Source of the DNA: Sphingosinicella terrae
Lineage (GTDB): Bacteria > Pseudomonadota > Alphaproteobacteria > Sphingomonadales > Sphingomonadaceae
NCBI RefSeq assembly: GCF_003347635.1
Contig: NZ_QDFY01000006.1
Span: 1-64,000 of the forward strand
Reading direction: 5' to 3'
Length of the DNA: 64,000 nucleotides
Position 1 is the stretch's first letter, and every line of letters begins with the position of its first letter. The notes below the pieces were generated by a model that saw nothing but the letters and a program-made list of their open reading frames with translations, was not told the origin of the DNA and made no database searches. Of the stretch, positions 14,124-22,200 are shown one piece after another. Position numbers and translations under genes: made by a program.

Positions 14124-14911
14124 CATTCACCGGAAGCCGCCGCCGCGCGGGCGCGCTTGCGCTCGGTTAACCAGATGGCGACGAGCGAGACTTCGTAGAG
14201 CAGGACCAGCGGGATGGCGAGGAGGAGCTGCGAAATGATATCGGGCGGCGTCAGCACGGCGGCGATCACGAAGGCAACGACGATCGCATAGCGTCGGCCC
14301 GACTTGAGCTGCTGGCGGGTGACCAGGCCGGCACGCTCGAGCAGCATCAGCAGCACTGGCAGCAGGAAGGCGACGCCGAATCCGAAGATGAAGCGGGTCA
14401 CGAAATCCAGATAATTGCCGACGCCGGGAAGCGCTTCCTGATGGACGCCCGCAATATTTCCCTCGTAGCCGAGCAGGAAATGCAGTGCGACCGGCATGGC
14501 GACATAATAAGCCAGAGCCGCCCCGGCGAGGAACAGGAACGGCGTCAGCAGCAGGAAAGGCAGGAAGGCCCGTTTCTCCTGCGAGTAGAGACCGGGCGCG
14601 ATGAACTGCCAGAGCTGATTGGCGATGAACGGGAAGGCGATCATCAAGGCCGAGAAGAAGGCGACCTTGATCTCCACGAAGAAGGCCTCGAACACCGCGG
14701 TGTAGATCAGCCGATCCTGGCCCGCCGCCAGCAGAGGCTGGACGAGGAAGCCGAAGATCGGCCGGGCGAAATAGAGGCAGACGCCAAAGGACACGGCAAG
14801 CGAGGCGAAGCTCCACAGCAGCCGGCGCCTGAGCTCGATCAAATGATCGAGCAGCGGCGCTTTGGTGACGTCGAGATCCTCCAGCCGGTCCGGCTTCACC
14901 GCGTCGCTCAT
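14123..14911 (-). CDS. tatC: Sec-independent protein translocase TatC
   Basis: 262 residues with six membrane helices. The family signature at the N-terminus is present: DHLIELRRRLLWSF near 22-35, which binds twin-arginine signal peptides, then FLVQPLLAAGQDRLIYTAVFE region and the loop EKRAFLPFLLLTPFLFLAGA with the conserved F-P and E positions. The last part, LTPPDIISQLLLAIPLVLLY, is also typical. TatC forms the receptor with TatB for export of folded proteins. It overlaps tatB by four bases (ATGA) and follows tatA, tatB on the minus strand. Confidence 0.97.
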   Translation of the reverse strand: MSDAVKPDRLEDLDVTKAPLLDHLIELRRRLLWSFASLAVSFGVCLYFARPIFGFLVQPLLAAGQDRLIYTAVFEAFFVEIKVAFFSALMIAFPFIANQLWQFIAPGLYSQEKRAFLPFLLLTPFLFLAGAALAYYVAMPVALHFLLGYEGNIAGVHQEALPGVGNYLDFVTRFIFGFGVAFLLPVLLMLLERAGLVTRQQLKSGRRYAIVVAFVIAAVLTPPDIISQLLLAIPLVLLYEVSLVAIWLTERKRARAAAASGE

Positions 14912-15306
14912 GAGGCTTCGCCTGGCGGCGGCACCGCTCCAGAGGGCGGGATCGGCGGCGCCGCGCTGGTCAATGGCCGCGGTGCCGGCTCCGGCGGCGG
15001 CGCCGTCGGCTTGGCGGGAGCGGGCTCGGCCGGGGTCTCGCGGCCCCAGTCGCTGTCGGCCGCGCCGGCGGAAGGGAATTCGCGCATGATCCGCTCATTC
15101 TCCGACTTCCACTTCTTCTCCATCTCCTCGAGCTCAGCCTCGCGCATCATCGTATCCAGGCCGGATCGGAAATGGCGCGCCATGCCGCGGGCGCGGCCGA
15201 CGAAATTGCCCACGGTGCGCATCAAGCGCGGCAGGTCCTTCGGCCCGACGACGACGAGCGCCACCACGGCAATGATCAGCAGCTCGCCGGAATCGATCCC
15301 GAACAT
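14908..15306 (-). CDS. tatB: Twin-arginine translocase subunit TatB
   Basis: 132 residues. A short N-terminal membrane helix (MFGIDSGELLIIAVVALVVV) with the hinge GPKDLPRLMRTVGNF and then an amphipathic helix define TatA/B; the longer acidic helix (REAELEEMEKKWKSENERIM) and the Pro/Ala-rich tail mark TatB. It works with TatC in signal-peptide recognition at the inner membrane. Located between tatA and tatC in the minus-strand tat run. Confidence 0.95.
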   Translation of the reverse strand: MFGIDSGELLIIAVVALVVVGPKDLPRLMRTVGNFVGRARGMARHFRSGLDTMMREAELEEMEKKWKSENERIMREFPSAGAADSDWGRETPAEPAPAKPTAPPPEPAPRPLTSAAPPIPPSGAVPPPGEAS

Positions 15307-15335
15307 GTCGCGGCGCGCCTCTTCCCGGCGGTGGC

Positions 15336-15608
15336 TTAGTGACGGTCGGCTTCAGAGGCCGAGCCGCGTTCGGCCGGCGTCGATTCCGGAGCGGGCGCGG
15401 GCGGAACGTCGATCGTGCGATCGTCGCTGATCCGCCGCGGTGCAGGCGCGGGCGTGGCGGCCGCCTCCTCATCCTCGCTCATGCCCTTCTTGAAGTTCTT
15501 GAGGCCCTTGGCGACGTCGCCCATCATGTCCGAGAAACGGCCCTTGCCGAACAGCAGCAGGATGACGAGGCCCACGATGAGCCAGTGCCACAAGCTGAAA
15601 CTACCCAT
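15336..15608 (-). CDS. tatA: Twin-arginine translocase subunit TatA
   Basis: 90 residues. The helix [20 protein letters not shown] is followed by the TatA hinge [20 protein letters not shown] and the acidic KGMSEDEE; the rest is a disordered Pro/Ala-rich tail. TatA oligomers form the translocation path. It is 27 bases upstream of tatB and about 100 bases downstream of scpB, so all five genes may share a transcript. Confidence 0.96.
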   Translation of the reverse strand: MGSFSLWHWLIVGLVILLLFGKGRFSDMMGDVAKGLKNFKKGMSEDEEAAATPAPAPRRISDDRTIDVPPAPAPESTPAERGSASEADRH

Positions 15609-15706
15609 TTGAATTCTCCCGATGTCACAGGGAATCTAGGGCCCGGGCCCCCGTTCGGCAATGGCCGCGGCGGAGCGGTGAGGCTCGCTCCCGATCCAGT
15701 TCGCCT

Positions 15707-16351
15707 CTAGGCGTCCTCGCCGCCACTTTCCAGTTCAACCTCGTCGTCGCGCTCGAGACCGAGCCGTTCGAGGGCGACGTCGACCGGATCGAGGAGCCCA
15801 GCGGCCTTGAGATCGTCGATTCCCGGAAGATCGCGCCGGCTCTTGAGGCCGAAATGGGTGAGGAATTCCTGGGTGGTGGCGAAGGTGAGCGGGCGACCCG
15901 GCACCTCGCGGCGACCCGCGGGACGAACCCAGCCCGCTTCCATCAGCACGTCGAGGGTGCCCTTGGAAATCTGGACGCCGCGTATGGCTTCGATCTCGGC
16001 GCGGCTGACCGGCTCGTGATAGGCGATGATCGCCAGCGTCTCGACCGCCGCGCGGGAGAGCTTGCGGCTCTCCTCGCGTTCGCGGCGAAGAATGTGGGCG
16101 AGATCGGCGGCGGTCTGGAAATGCCAGCGCCGGCCGCGTTCCACCAGCTCGATCCCACGCCCCGCATAATGATCAGCCAGCTCGGCCAGCGCCGTCTTCA
16201 CATCGACACCGGCACCGACATAGGCGGCGATATCCTCGACCGAGAGCGGCTCCTCCGCCGCAAACAGAGTGGCCTCGACCGCGCGGATCCCGTCCTCCAT
16301 CGGCCGCGCGGCCGCCGGCTCCATCGGCATCGCCATCGCATCGTCGCTCAC
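15707..16351 (-). CDS. scpB: Segregation and condensation protein ScpB
   Basis: 214 residues from a GTG at 16351 that overlaps the scpA stop (GTGA). Two winged-helix domains are present: IRAVEATLFAAEEPLSVEDI near 24-44 and LSRAAVETLAIIAYHEPVSR with the classic family stretch AEIEAIRGVQISKGTLDVLM near 110-145. ScpB dimers bind ScpA and SMC to compact and segregate the chromosome. The C-terminal tail is acidic. Longer upstream frame is out of place because it lies within scpA. Confidence 0.95.
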   Translation of the reverse strand: MSDDAMAMPMEPAAARPMEDGIRAVEATLFAAEEPLSVEDIAAYVGAGVDVKTALAELADHYAGRGIELVERGRRWHFQTAADLAHILRREREESRKLSRAAVETLAIIAYHEPVSRAEIEAIRGVQISKGTLDVLMEAGWVRPAGRREVPGRPLTFATTQEFLTHFGLKSRRDLPGIDDLKAAGLLDPVDVALERLGLERDDEVELESGGEDA

Positions 16352-17112
16352 GCGGCCCTCACATAGAGGGGCGTGAAGGTGTCCTCCTGCTCGATCAGGA
16401 CCTTGCCGAGCCGGGCGAGCTCCAGAGTGGCGACGAAGCTCGATGCCAGCGCGGAGCGCCGGAATTCCGGATCCTGGGTGTCCGGCAGGAAATCCTCCAG
16501 CGCGGTCCATTCCATCCGCACCCCGATCATCCGTTCCAGCCGGTGAATCGCCTCGTCCAGGGTCATGACCGGCCGCCGCGCGACCACGTGCACCGCCGGC
16601 TCACTACGGGCCCGGACAATGCCGTAGGCGGCGATGAGATCGTAGAGGTCGGTGGTCCAGGCCGAGCGGCGGACGACCTTGAGGCCCTCCGGGCGGCCCC
16701 GCGCGAAGACGTCGCGCCCGAGCCGGTCGCGCGCCATCAGCCTGGCTCCCGCCTCGCGCATCGCCTGAAGCCGTTGCAGCCGAAGCTGCAGCCGCATCGC
16801 CAGCTCCTCCGGCCCGGGCTCGACGGTCGGGTCCTTGGGCAGCAGCAGGCACGATTTGAGATAGGTGAGCCACGCGGCCATCACCAGATAGTCGGCGGCG
16901 ATCTCGAGCCGGAGCTTCTTCGCGTCGGCGATGAAGGCGAGATACTGCTCCACCAGAGCGAGAATGGAGATCTTGGCGAGATCGACCTTCTGCGCCCGCG
17001 CCAGCGTCAGCAGCAGGTCGAGCGGCCCCTCCCACCCGTCGAGATCGAGGGTCAGCCGCTCGGACTCGCGGGTCGGCGGAGCCAGATCGAAGGATTCGCT
17101 GTCGTCGCTCAT
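16348..17112 (-). CDS. scpA: Segregation and condensation protein ScpA (kleisin)
   Basis: 254 residues from the ATG at 17112. Kleisin signature LDGWEGPLDLLLTLARAQKV near 24-43, then VDLAKISILALVEQYLAFI, and DYLVMAAWLTYLKSCLLLP near 77-95, which contact the SMC neck; the C-terminal winged helix (FVATLELARLGKVLIEQEDTF) binds the SMC head. In some relatives a beta-N-acetylhexosaminidase gene (nagZ) precedes scpA; here a divergent KTSC gene does. Confidence 0.96.
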   Translation of the reverse strand: MSDDSESFDLAPPTRESERLTLDLDGWEGPLDLLLTLARAQKVDLAKISILALVEQYLAFIADAKKLRLEIAADYLVMAAWLTYLKSCLLLPKDPTVEPGPEELAMRLQLRLQRLQAMREAGARLMARDRLGRDVFARGRPEGLKVVRRSAWTTDLYDLIAAYGIVRARSEPAVHVVARRPVMTLDEAIHRLERMIGVRMEWTALEDFLPDTQDPEFRRSALASSFVATLELARLGKVLIEQEDTFTPLYVRAA

Positions 17113-17185
17113 CGGAGGCGAGACTAGGCAGCAGCTCGGCCCGTGTCGAAGGGGAATGGTGACTTTTCCACAAGCTTTGCAGCGA

Positions 17186-17213
17186 CGCGGGTTCGGGACT
17201 GCCCGAAACCGCG
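17186..17213. repeat. Inverted repeat in the scpA/KTSC divergent region
   Basis: CGCGGGTTCGGG, ACTG, CCCGAAACCGCG: 11 of 12 pairs match. It lies between two divergent genes and has no T-tract, so it is more likely an operator or RNA leader hairpin than a terminator. Confidence 0.45.
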
Positions 17214-17276
17214 GCGGGACCCGCACGTTCACAGGCGGTGTTGCCGGCGCCGGGCCGGCCGTCGCAGGAGCCGTCG

Positions 17277-17507
17277 ATGCCCTCGGCCGTGATCCGTGCC
17301 TTCGACTATGCCGCCGATGCGCGCGAGCTCCACGTGCTCTTCACGACGGGCCGCCGCTATCTCTTCCACGACGTCCCGCCCGAAGCGGCGGCCGCGTTTC
17401 GCGCGGCGTTCAGCAAGGGCCGCCATTTCAACAAGCGCATCCGCGGCCACTATCGCTTCAGCGAGCTCGGGCCGGAAGATGAGGGGTCCGAGGGGCTCGA
17501 GGCCTGA
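17277..17507 (+). CDS. KTSC domain-containing protein
   Basis: 76 residues from the ATG at 17277 with AGGAG 6 bases upstream. It is nearly all one KTSC domain: IRAFDYAADARELHVLFTTG, YLFHDVPPEAAAAFRAAFSK and GRHFNKRIRGHYRF. The domain is named for its conserved residues and occurs as a stand-alone small protein or at the end of lysyl-tRNA synthetases; function is unknown. Divergent from scpA and convergent with exbD. Confidence 0.9.
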   Translation: MPSAVIRAFDYAADARELHVLFTTGRRYLFHDVPPEAAAAFRAAFSKGRHFNKRIRGHYRFSELGPEDEGSEGLEA

Positions 17508-17562
17508 ACGCGGGGGCCGCCGCCGCGACGACGCGAGGAAGGTGCTCGGGGCTGGCCCGGAT

Positions 17563-18000
17563 CTAGCGATCCAGGGCCTGCGCGAAGCGCTCGTTGCCGA
17601 TGAAGCCGGTGCGGGTCACGCCGGCGCGCAATATCTCGGCGAGGACATGATCCACCCGCTCGTATCGGGTCTCGGCGGCAACGGCGATGTGCAGCTCCGG
17701 TGCGGCCGGATCGGCGGCGAGGCGCGTCAGCAGGAGGCTGAGCTGCGCATCGCGAACCGGCCTGCCGTCCCAGGAGGCTCGGCCGGCGGCATCCAGGTCC
17801 AGCCTGTGCGCGGGCGGGCGCTCCGACGGCGGCGTCGGTCCCGTCGACACGTCGAGCGGCACCTTGTGGGTGGCGATCGGGATCGAGACGATGAACATGA
17901 CCAGCAGGACCAGCATCAAGTCGATCAGCGGCGTGGTGTTCATCATCGGCGCCGGGTCGGCGAAGGCGGCCGGATCACGGCCTGGGAATGCGTACGTCAT
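17563..18000 (-). CDS. ExbD/TolR family biopolymer transport protein
   Basis: 145 residues. A short cytoplasmic N-terminus with MMNTTPLIDLMLVLLVMFIV near 19-38 carries the conserved membrane Asp (PLID) of ExbD/TolR; the rest is the periplasmic domain ending in FIGNERFAQALDR. ExbD works with ExbB and TonB to energise outer-membrane receptors. No exbB or tonB is adjacent, so this is an isolated copy, perhaps paired with proteins encoded elsewhere. An AT-rich promoter region with the palindrome GTTATAAC lies just upstream. Confidence 0.92.
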   Translation of the reverse strand: MTYAFPGRDPAAFADPAPMMNTTPLIDLMLVLLVMFIVSIPIATHKVPLDVSTGPTPPSERPPAHRLDLDAAGRASWDGRPVRDAQLSLLLTRLAADPAAPELHIAVAAETRYERVDHVLAEILRAGVTRTGFIGNERFAQALDR

Positions 18001-18029
18001 GACGGCCTCCCTCTCGTTGAGACTGGTAA

Positions 18030-18037
18030 GTTATAAC
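18030..18037. promoter_or_regulatory. AT-rich promoter region with GTTATAAC palindrome upstream of exbD
   Basis: The segment around 18020-18055 is far more AT-rich than the rest of the window. On the minus strand it reads AAAGATATGTTATAACTTAC, in which TATGTT/TATAAC can serve as a -10. GTTATAAC is a perfect 8-base palindrome that could be a regulator site. Confidence 0.35.
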
Positions 18038-18081
18038 ATATCTTTGTTCGGGTAAAGGTCGGGTTTGCGAGGGCCTGCCGG

Positions 18082-18339
18082 TCAGCCCCGGCGATTCTTG
18101 CGCCAGATCGAGATCAGGATGATGAGGAACGCTGCGAGGCGAAGCAGGTAGAGCCAGCTGCGCTCCTCGATCGGGATGTCGGTGAAGGCAAGCAGGCTCT
18201 GGACGAGTCCGAGCAGGCAGAAGGCCAGCGCGAAGGCCATGAAGAGTCCCTCATGCGTCCGCTTCCAGAAGCGCAGGAAGAATAGGCTCGCGACGAGGAA
18301 GCCCATCGTGATCGCGCCCGAGAGGAAGTCGAACAGCAC
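18082..18339 (-). CDS. DUF5985-like small membrane protein
   Basis: 85 residues, GTG start at 18339. Three hydrophobic helices are visible: FLSGAITMGFLVASLFFLRF, GLFMAFALAFCLLGLVQSLL and YLLRLAAFLIILISIW, with charged loops (WKRTHEG, TDIPIEERSW). This matches the small three-helix DUF5985 type. It is the third gene of a tight minus-strand run and a probable paralogue of the gene before it. Function unknown. Confidence 0.85.
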   Translation of the reverse strand: MLFDFLSGAITMGFLVASLFFLRFWKRTHEGLFMAFALAFCLLGLVQSLLAFTDIPIEERSWLYLLRLAAFLIILISIWRKNRRG

Positions 18340-18343
18340 CCTT

Positions 18344-18616
18344 CTATTCCTCCAGGTCCCAGATGAAGCCGAACAGGAGAACGCCTACCGCGGCCAGAGA
18401 AAACAGGTGGCGGACCAGTCGAAAGTCGGTTTGCGGCAGGACCAGCATGTCGATGATAACGACAAAATTATTCCCGGCCAGGAAGAGGAAGCATAGAGCG
18501 CTCCACAGGAGCATTCTCGCGCCCGTCCGCCAGTAGTTCCGTGCCAGCAGCAGCGCGCAGGCGCTGCTCGTCAGGAAGCAGAGGAGATAAACCAGCGCGG
18601 GGAACCACTCCGTCAC
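18344..18616 (-). CDS. DUF5985-family small membrane protein
   Basis: 90 residues, GTG start at 18616 with GAGG inside the end of the upstream gene. Three membrane helices: FPALVYLLCFLTSSACALLL, LLWSALCFLFLAGNNFVVII and LFSLAAVGVLLFGFIW. The layout YLLCFLTSSACALLLARNYW and NNFVVIIDMLVLP is that of DUF5985. It is 4 bases from both neighbours, so co-translation with them is likely. Function unknown. Confidence 0.87.
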   Translation of the reverse strand: MTEWFPALVYLLCFLTSSACALLLARNYWRTGARMLLWSALCFLFLAGNNFVVIIDMLVLPQTDFRLVRHLFSLAAVGVLLFGFIWDLEE

Positions 18617-18620
18617 CGCC

Positions 18621-18992
18621 TCAATCCTTTCTAAGCCTGAAGGAATCGGCGAATGCCGTGATACTCGGATTGGCCGCGGCCACGATCATCCGACGTACCG
18701 CATCTGGACTGGTATTGTAGAGGGCCTCGGTCTTTTCGACCAGCTTGTCCAGCGCCTCGGAGGCCGGCTGGTAGCGGCCGGAGCCGTCCGCATCGACGAG
18801 GATCAGGCCGGCGGCGGAAAGCGCTTCCAGGCTTTGCGTCACCACCAGGTCACTGCCCCGCAGCCCCGCGACCATCTCCTCGTGCGACAGCGAGCGCCCG
18901 CGATTCTGCCGCAGGAAGCAGAGCAACTCCAGGGCCCACACCGATCGAAAGGTGGCGCGAATAAAGCTCGAGACGTCCTGCTTAGACGGCAT
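18621..18992 (-). CDS. Small winged-helix-like hypothetical protein
   Basis: 123 residues, ATG at 18992. The pattern SVWALELLCFLRQNRGRSLS, EEMVAGLRGSDLVVTQSLEAL and AGLILVDADGSGRYQP reads as helix-turn-helix followed by a beta wing, like a MarR- or Rrf2-type fold, near residues 15-80. The C-terminal part is helical (KLVEKTEALYNTSPDAVRRM). It leads an apparent operon with two DUF5985 membrane proteins and is divergent from the giant poly-HAMP kinase. It may regulate one of these; this is inference. Confidence 0.82.
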   Translation of the reverse strand: MPSKQDVSSFIRATFRSVWALELLCFLRQNRGRSLSHEEMVAGLRGSDLVVTQSLEALSAAGLILVDADGSGRYQPASEALDKLVEKTEALYNTSPDAVRRMIVAAANPSITAFADSFRLRKD

Positions 18993-19214
18993 GCCGGTGA
19001 GTCAGATCCCTTCCCTGGTGCTTCCAGGTCATTCGTTGCTCCCGCTCCCCGCCCGGCCTTCTAGCTACGTGGGACGGGGGTGCAACCCCGCGGCTGGTGA
19101 CGAAGGGGAAACCATCTTTTTCGTGGGTCCGCCATCGGCTTGTTGCTATGAAGCGTCACGGGCGGGGGCCCTGGCATTCGGATTCGGGCGGGGGGCCGCA
19201 CGAAGGAGTGCTGA

Positions 19215-22200
19215 GTGAACGAACTTTCTCCGCGGGACTTTCTCGATCGCCGGCAGCTGGTCAGTGCCCTTCGAAGCTTCAGGCGTGGCGACTTTTCGGT
19301 AAGGCTGCCGGAGGATCTCTCCGGCACCGATGGCGAGATCGCCAGGCTGTTCAACGAGGTCGTCACGCTCGAGGAGCAGATGACCGGAGAATTCGAACGG
19401 CTTTCGCTCGTCGTGGGCAAGGAAGGCAAGATCAGCCAGCGCGGCCGCGTCCGCGGCGCCACCGGCGGCTGGGAAGCCAAGCTGCGCGCGGTCAATGAGC
19501 TGATCGAGGACATGGTCCAGCCGACCGCGGAGGTCGCACGCGTGATCGGCGCGGTCGCCAAGGGCGACCTCTCCCAGACCATGACCGTCGAAATTGACGG
19601 CCGACCGCTGCGAGGCGAGTTCCTGCGCATCGGCAAGATCGTCAACACCATGGTCGAGCAGCTCGCCTCCTTCGCCTCGGAGGTGACCCGCGTCGCCCGC
19701 GAGGTCGGCACCGAAGGCAAGCTCGGCGGACAGGCCAATGTCAGGGGCGTGGCCGGCACCTGGAAGGACCTCACCGACAACGTCAACGCGATGGCGACCA
19801 ACCTCACCGGTCAGGTCCGCAACATCGCCGAAGTGACGACCGCGGTCGCCTCGGGCGATCTCTCCAAGAAGATCACCGTCGAGGTGAAGGGCGAGATCCT
19901 CGAGCTCAAGAACACCATCAACACTATGGTCGATCAGCTCAACAGCTTCGCCTCGGAGGTCACCCGCGTCGCCCGCGAGGTCGGCACCGAGGGCAAGCTC
20001 GGCGGGCAGGCGCGAGTCGAAGGCGTCGCAGGCACGTGGAAGGACCTCACCGACAATGTGAACCTGATGGCCGAGAACCTGACCGGCCAGGTCCGCAACA
20101 TCGCCGAGGTCACCACAGCGGTCGCCTCCGGTGACCTTTCGAAGAAGATCACCGTCGACGTGAAGGGCGAGATCCTCGAGCTCAAGAACACCATCAACAC
20201 GATGGTGGACCAGCTCAACGCCTTCGCCTCCGAGGTGACCCGCGTCGCCCGCGAGGTCGGCACCGAAGGCAAGCTCGGCGGACAGGCGCAGGTGCCCGGC
20301 GTCGGCGGCACCTGGAAGGACCTCACCGACAACGTGAACCTGATGGCGGACAATCTCACCGGCCAGGTCCGCAACATCGCCGAAGTCACCACCGCCGTCG
20401 CTCGCGGCGATCTTTCCAAGAAGATCACCGTCGACGTGAAGGGCGAGATCCTCGAGCTCAAGAACACGATCAACGTCATGGTCGACCAGCTCAACGCCTT
20501 CGCTTCGGAGGTGACCCGCGTCGCCCGCGAGGTCGGCACCGAGGGAAAGCTCGGCGGACAGGCGCAGGTGCCCGGCGTCGGCGGCACCTGGAAGGACCTT
20601 ACCGACAATGTGAACCTGATGGCGGACAACCTCACCGGCCAGGTCCGCAACATCGCCGAAGTCACCACCGCCGTGGCCCGCGGCGATCTATCCAAGAAGA
20701 TCACCGTCGACGTGAAGGGCGAGATTCTCGAGCTCAAGGACACCATCAACGTCATGGTCGACCAGCTCAACGCCTTCGCCTCCGAGGTGACCCGCGTCGC
20801 CCGCGAGGTAGGATCGGAAGGCAAGCTCGGCGGACAGGCCCAGGTGGAAGGCGTCGCCGGCACCTGGAAGGACCTCACCGACAACGTCAACCTGATGGCC
20901 GGCAACCTTACCGGACAGGTGCGCAACATCGCCGAGGTGACGACGGCGGTGGCGCGCGGCGATCTTTCCAAGAAGATCACCGTCGACGTGAAGGGCGAGA
21001 TCCTCGAGCTCAAGAACACGATCAACGTCATGGTCGACCAGCTCAACAGCTTCGCCTCGGAGGTGACCCGCGTCGCCCGCGAGGTGGGCTCGGAGGGCAA
21101 GCTCGGCGGACAGGCCCAGGTGGAGGGCGTCGGCGGCACGTGGAAGGATCTCACCGACAACGTCAACGCGATGGCGGCCAACCTCACCGGACAGGTCCGC
21201 AACATCGCCGAAGTGACCACCGCGGTCGCCTCGGGCGATCTCTCCAAGAAGATCACCGTCGACGTGAAGGGCGAGATCCTCGAGCTCAAGAACACCATCA
21301 ACACGATGGTGGATCAGCTCAACAGCTTCGCGTCGGAGGTCACCCGCGTCGCCCGCGAGGTCGGCACCGAAGGCAAGCTCGGCGGACAGGCGCAGGTGCG
21401 CGGCGTCGGCGGCACGTGGAAGGATCTCACCGACAACGTCAACCTGATGGCCGAGAATCTGACCGGCCAGGTCCGCAACATCGCCGAGGTGACCACCGCC
21501 GTCGCCCGCGGCGATCTTTCGAAGAAGATCACCGTCGACGTGAAGGGCGAGATCCTCGAGCTCAAGAACACCATCAACGTCATGGTCGACCAGCTCAACA
21601 GCTTCGCCTCGGAGGTGACCCGCGTCGCCCGCGAGGTCGGCACCGAAGGGAAGCTCGGCGGGCAGGCGCAGGTGCCCGGCGTCGGCGGCACCTGGAAGGA
21701 CCTCACCGACAACGTCAACCTGATGGCGACCAACCTCACCAATCAGGTGCGCGGCATCGCCGACGTCGTCACTGCGGTCGCCCAGGGCAATCTCAAGCGC
21801 AAGCTGACCGTTGACGCCAAAGGCGAGATCGCGGCGCTCGCCGAGACGATCAACTTCATGATCGAGACCCTGTCCACCTTCGGCGACCAGGTGACCAACA
21901 TGGCCCGCGAGGTCGGCATCGAAGGCCGGCTCGGCGGCCAGGCGCGCGTCCCCGGCGCGGCCGGTCTGTGGCGCGATCTCACCGACAACGTGAACCAGCT
22001 CGCGGCCAACCTCACCAACCAGGTGCGCTCGATCGCGGACGTCGCGACCGCCGTGACCAAGGGCGACCTCACCCGGTCGATCGCCGTCGAGGCGTCGGGC
22101 GAGATGGCCGCGCTCAAGGACACGATCAACGAGATGATCCGCAACCTCAAGGAGCAGACGCTCAAGAATGCCGAGCAGGACTGGCTGAAGACCAATCTCG

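Noticed and set aside
19545-22152. Regular repeats considered as a CRISPR array
   Set aside because: The 276-bp units are coding HAMP modules without spacers.
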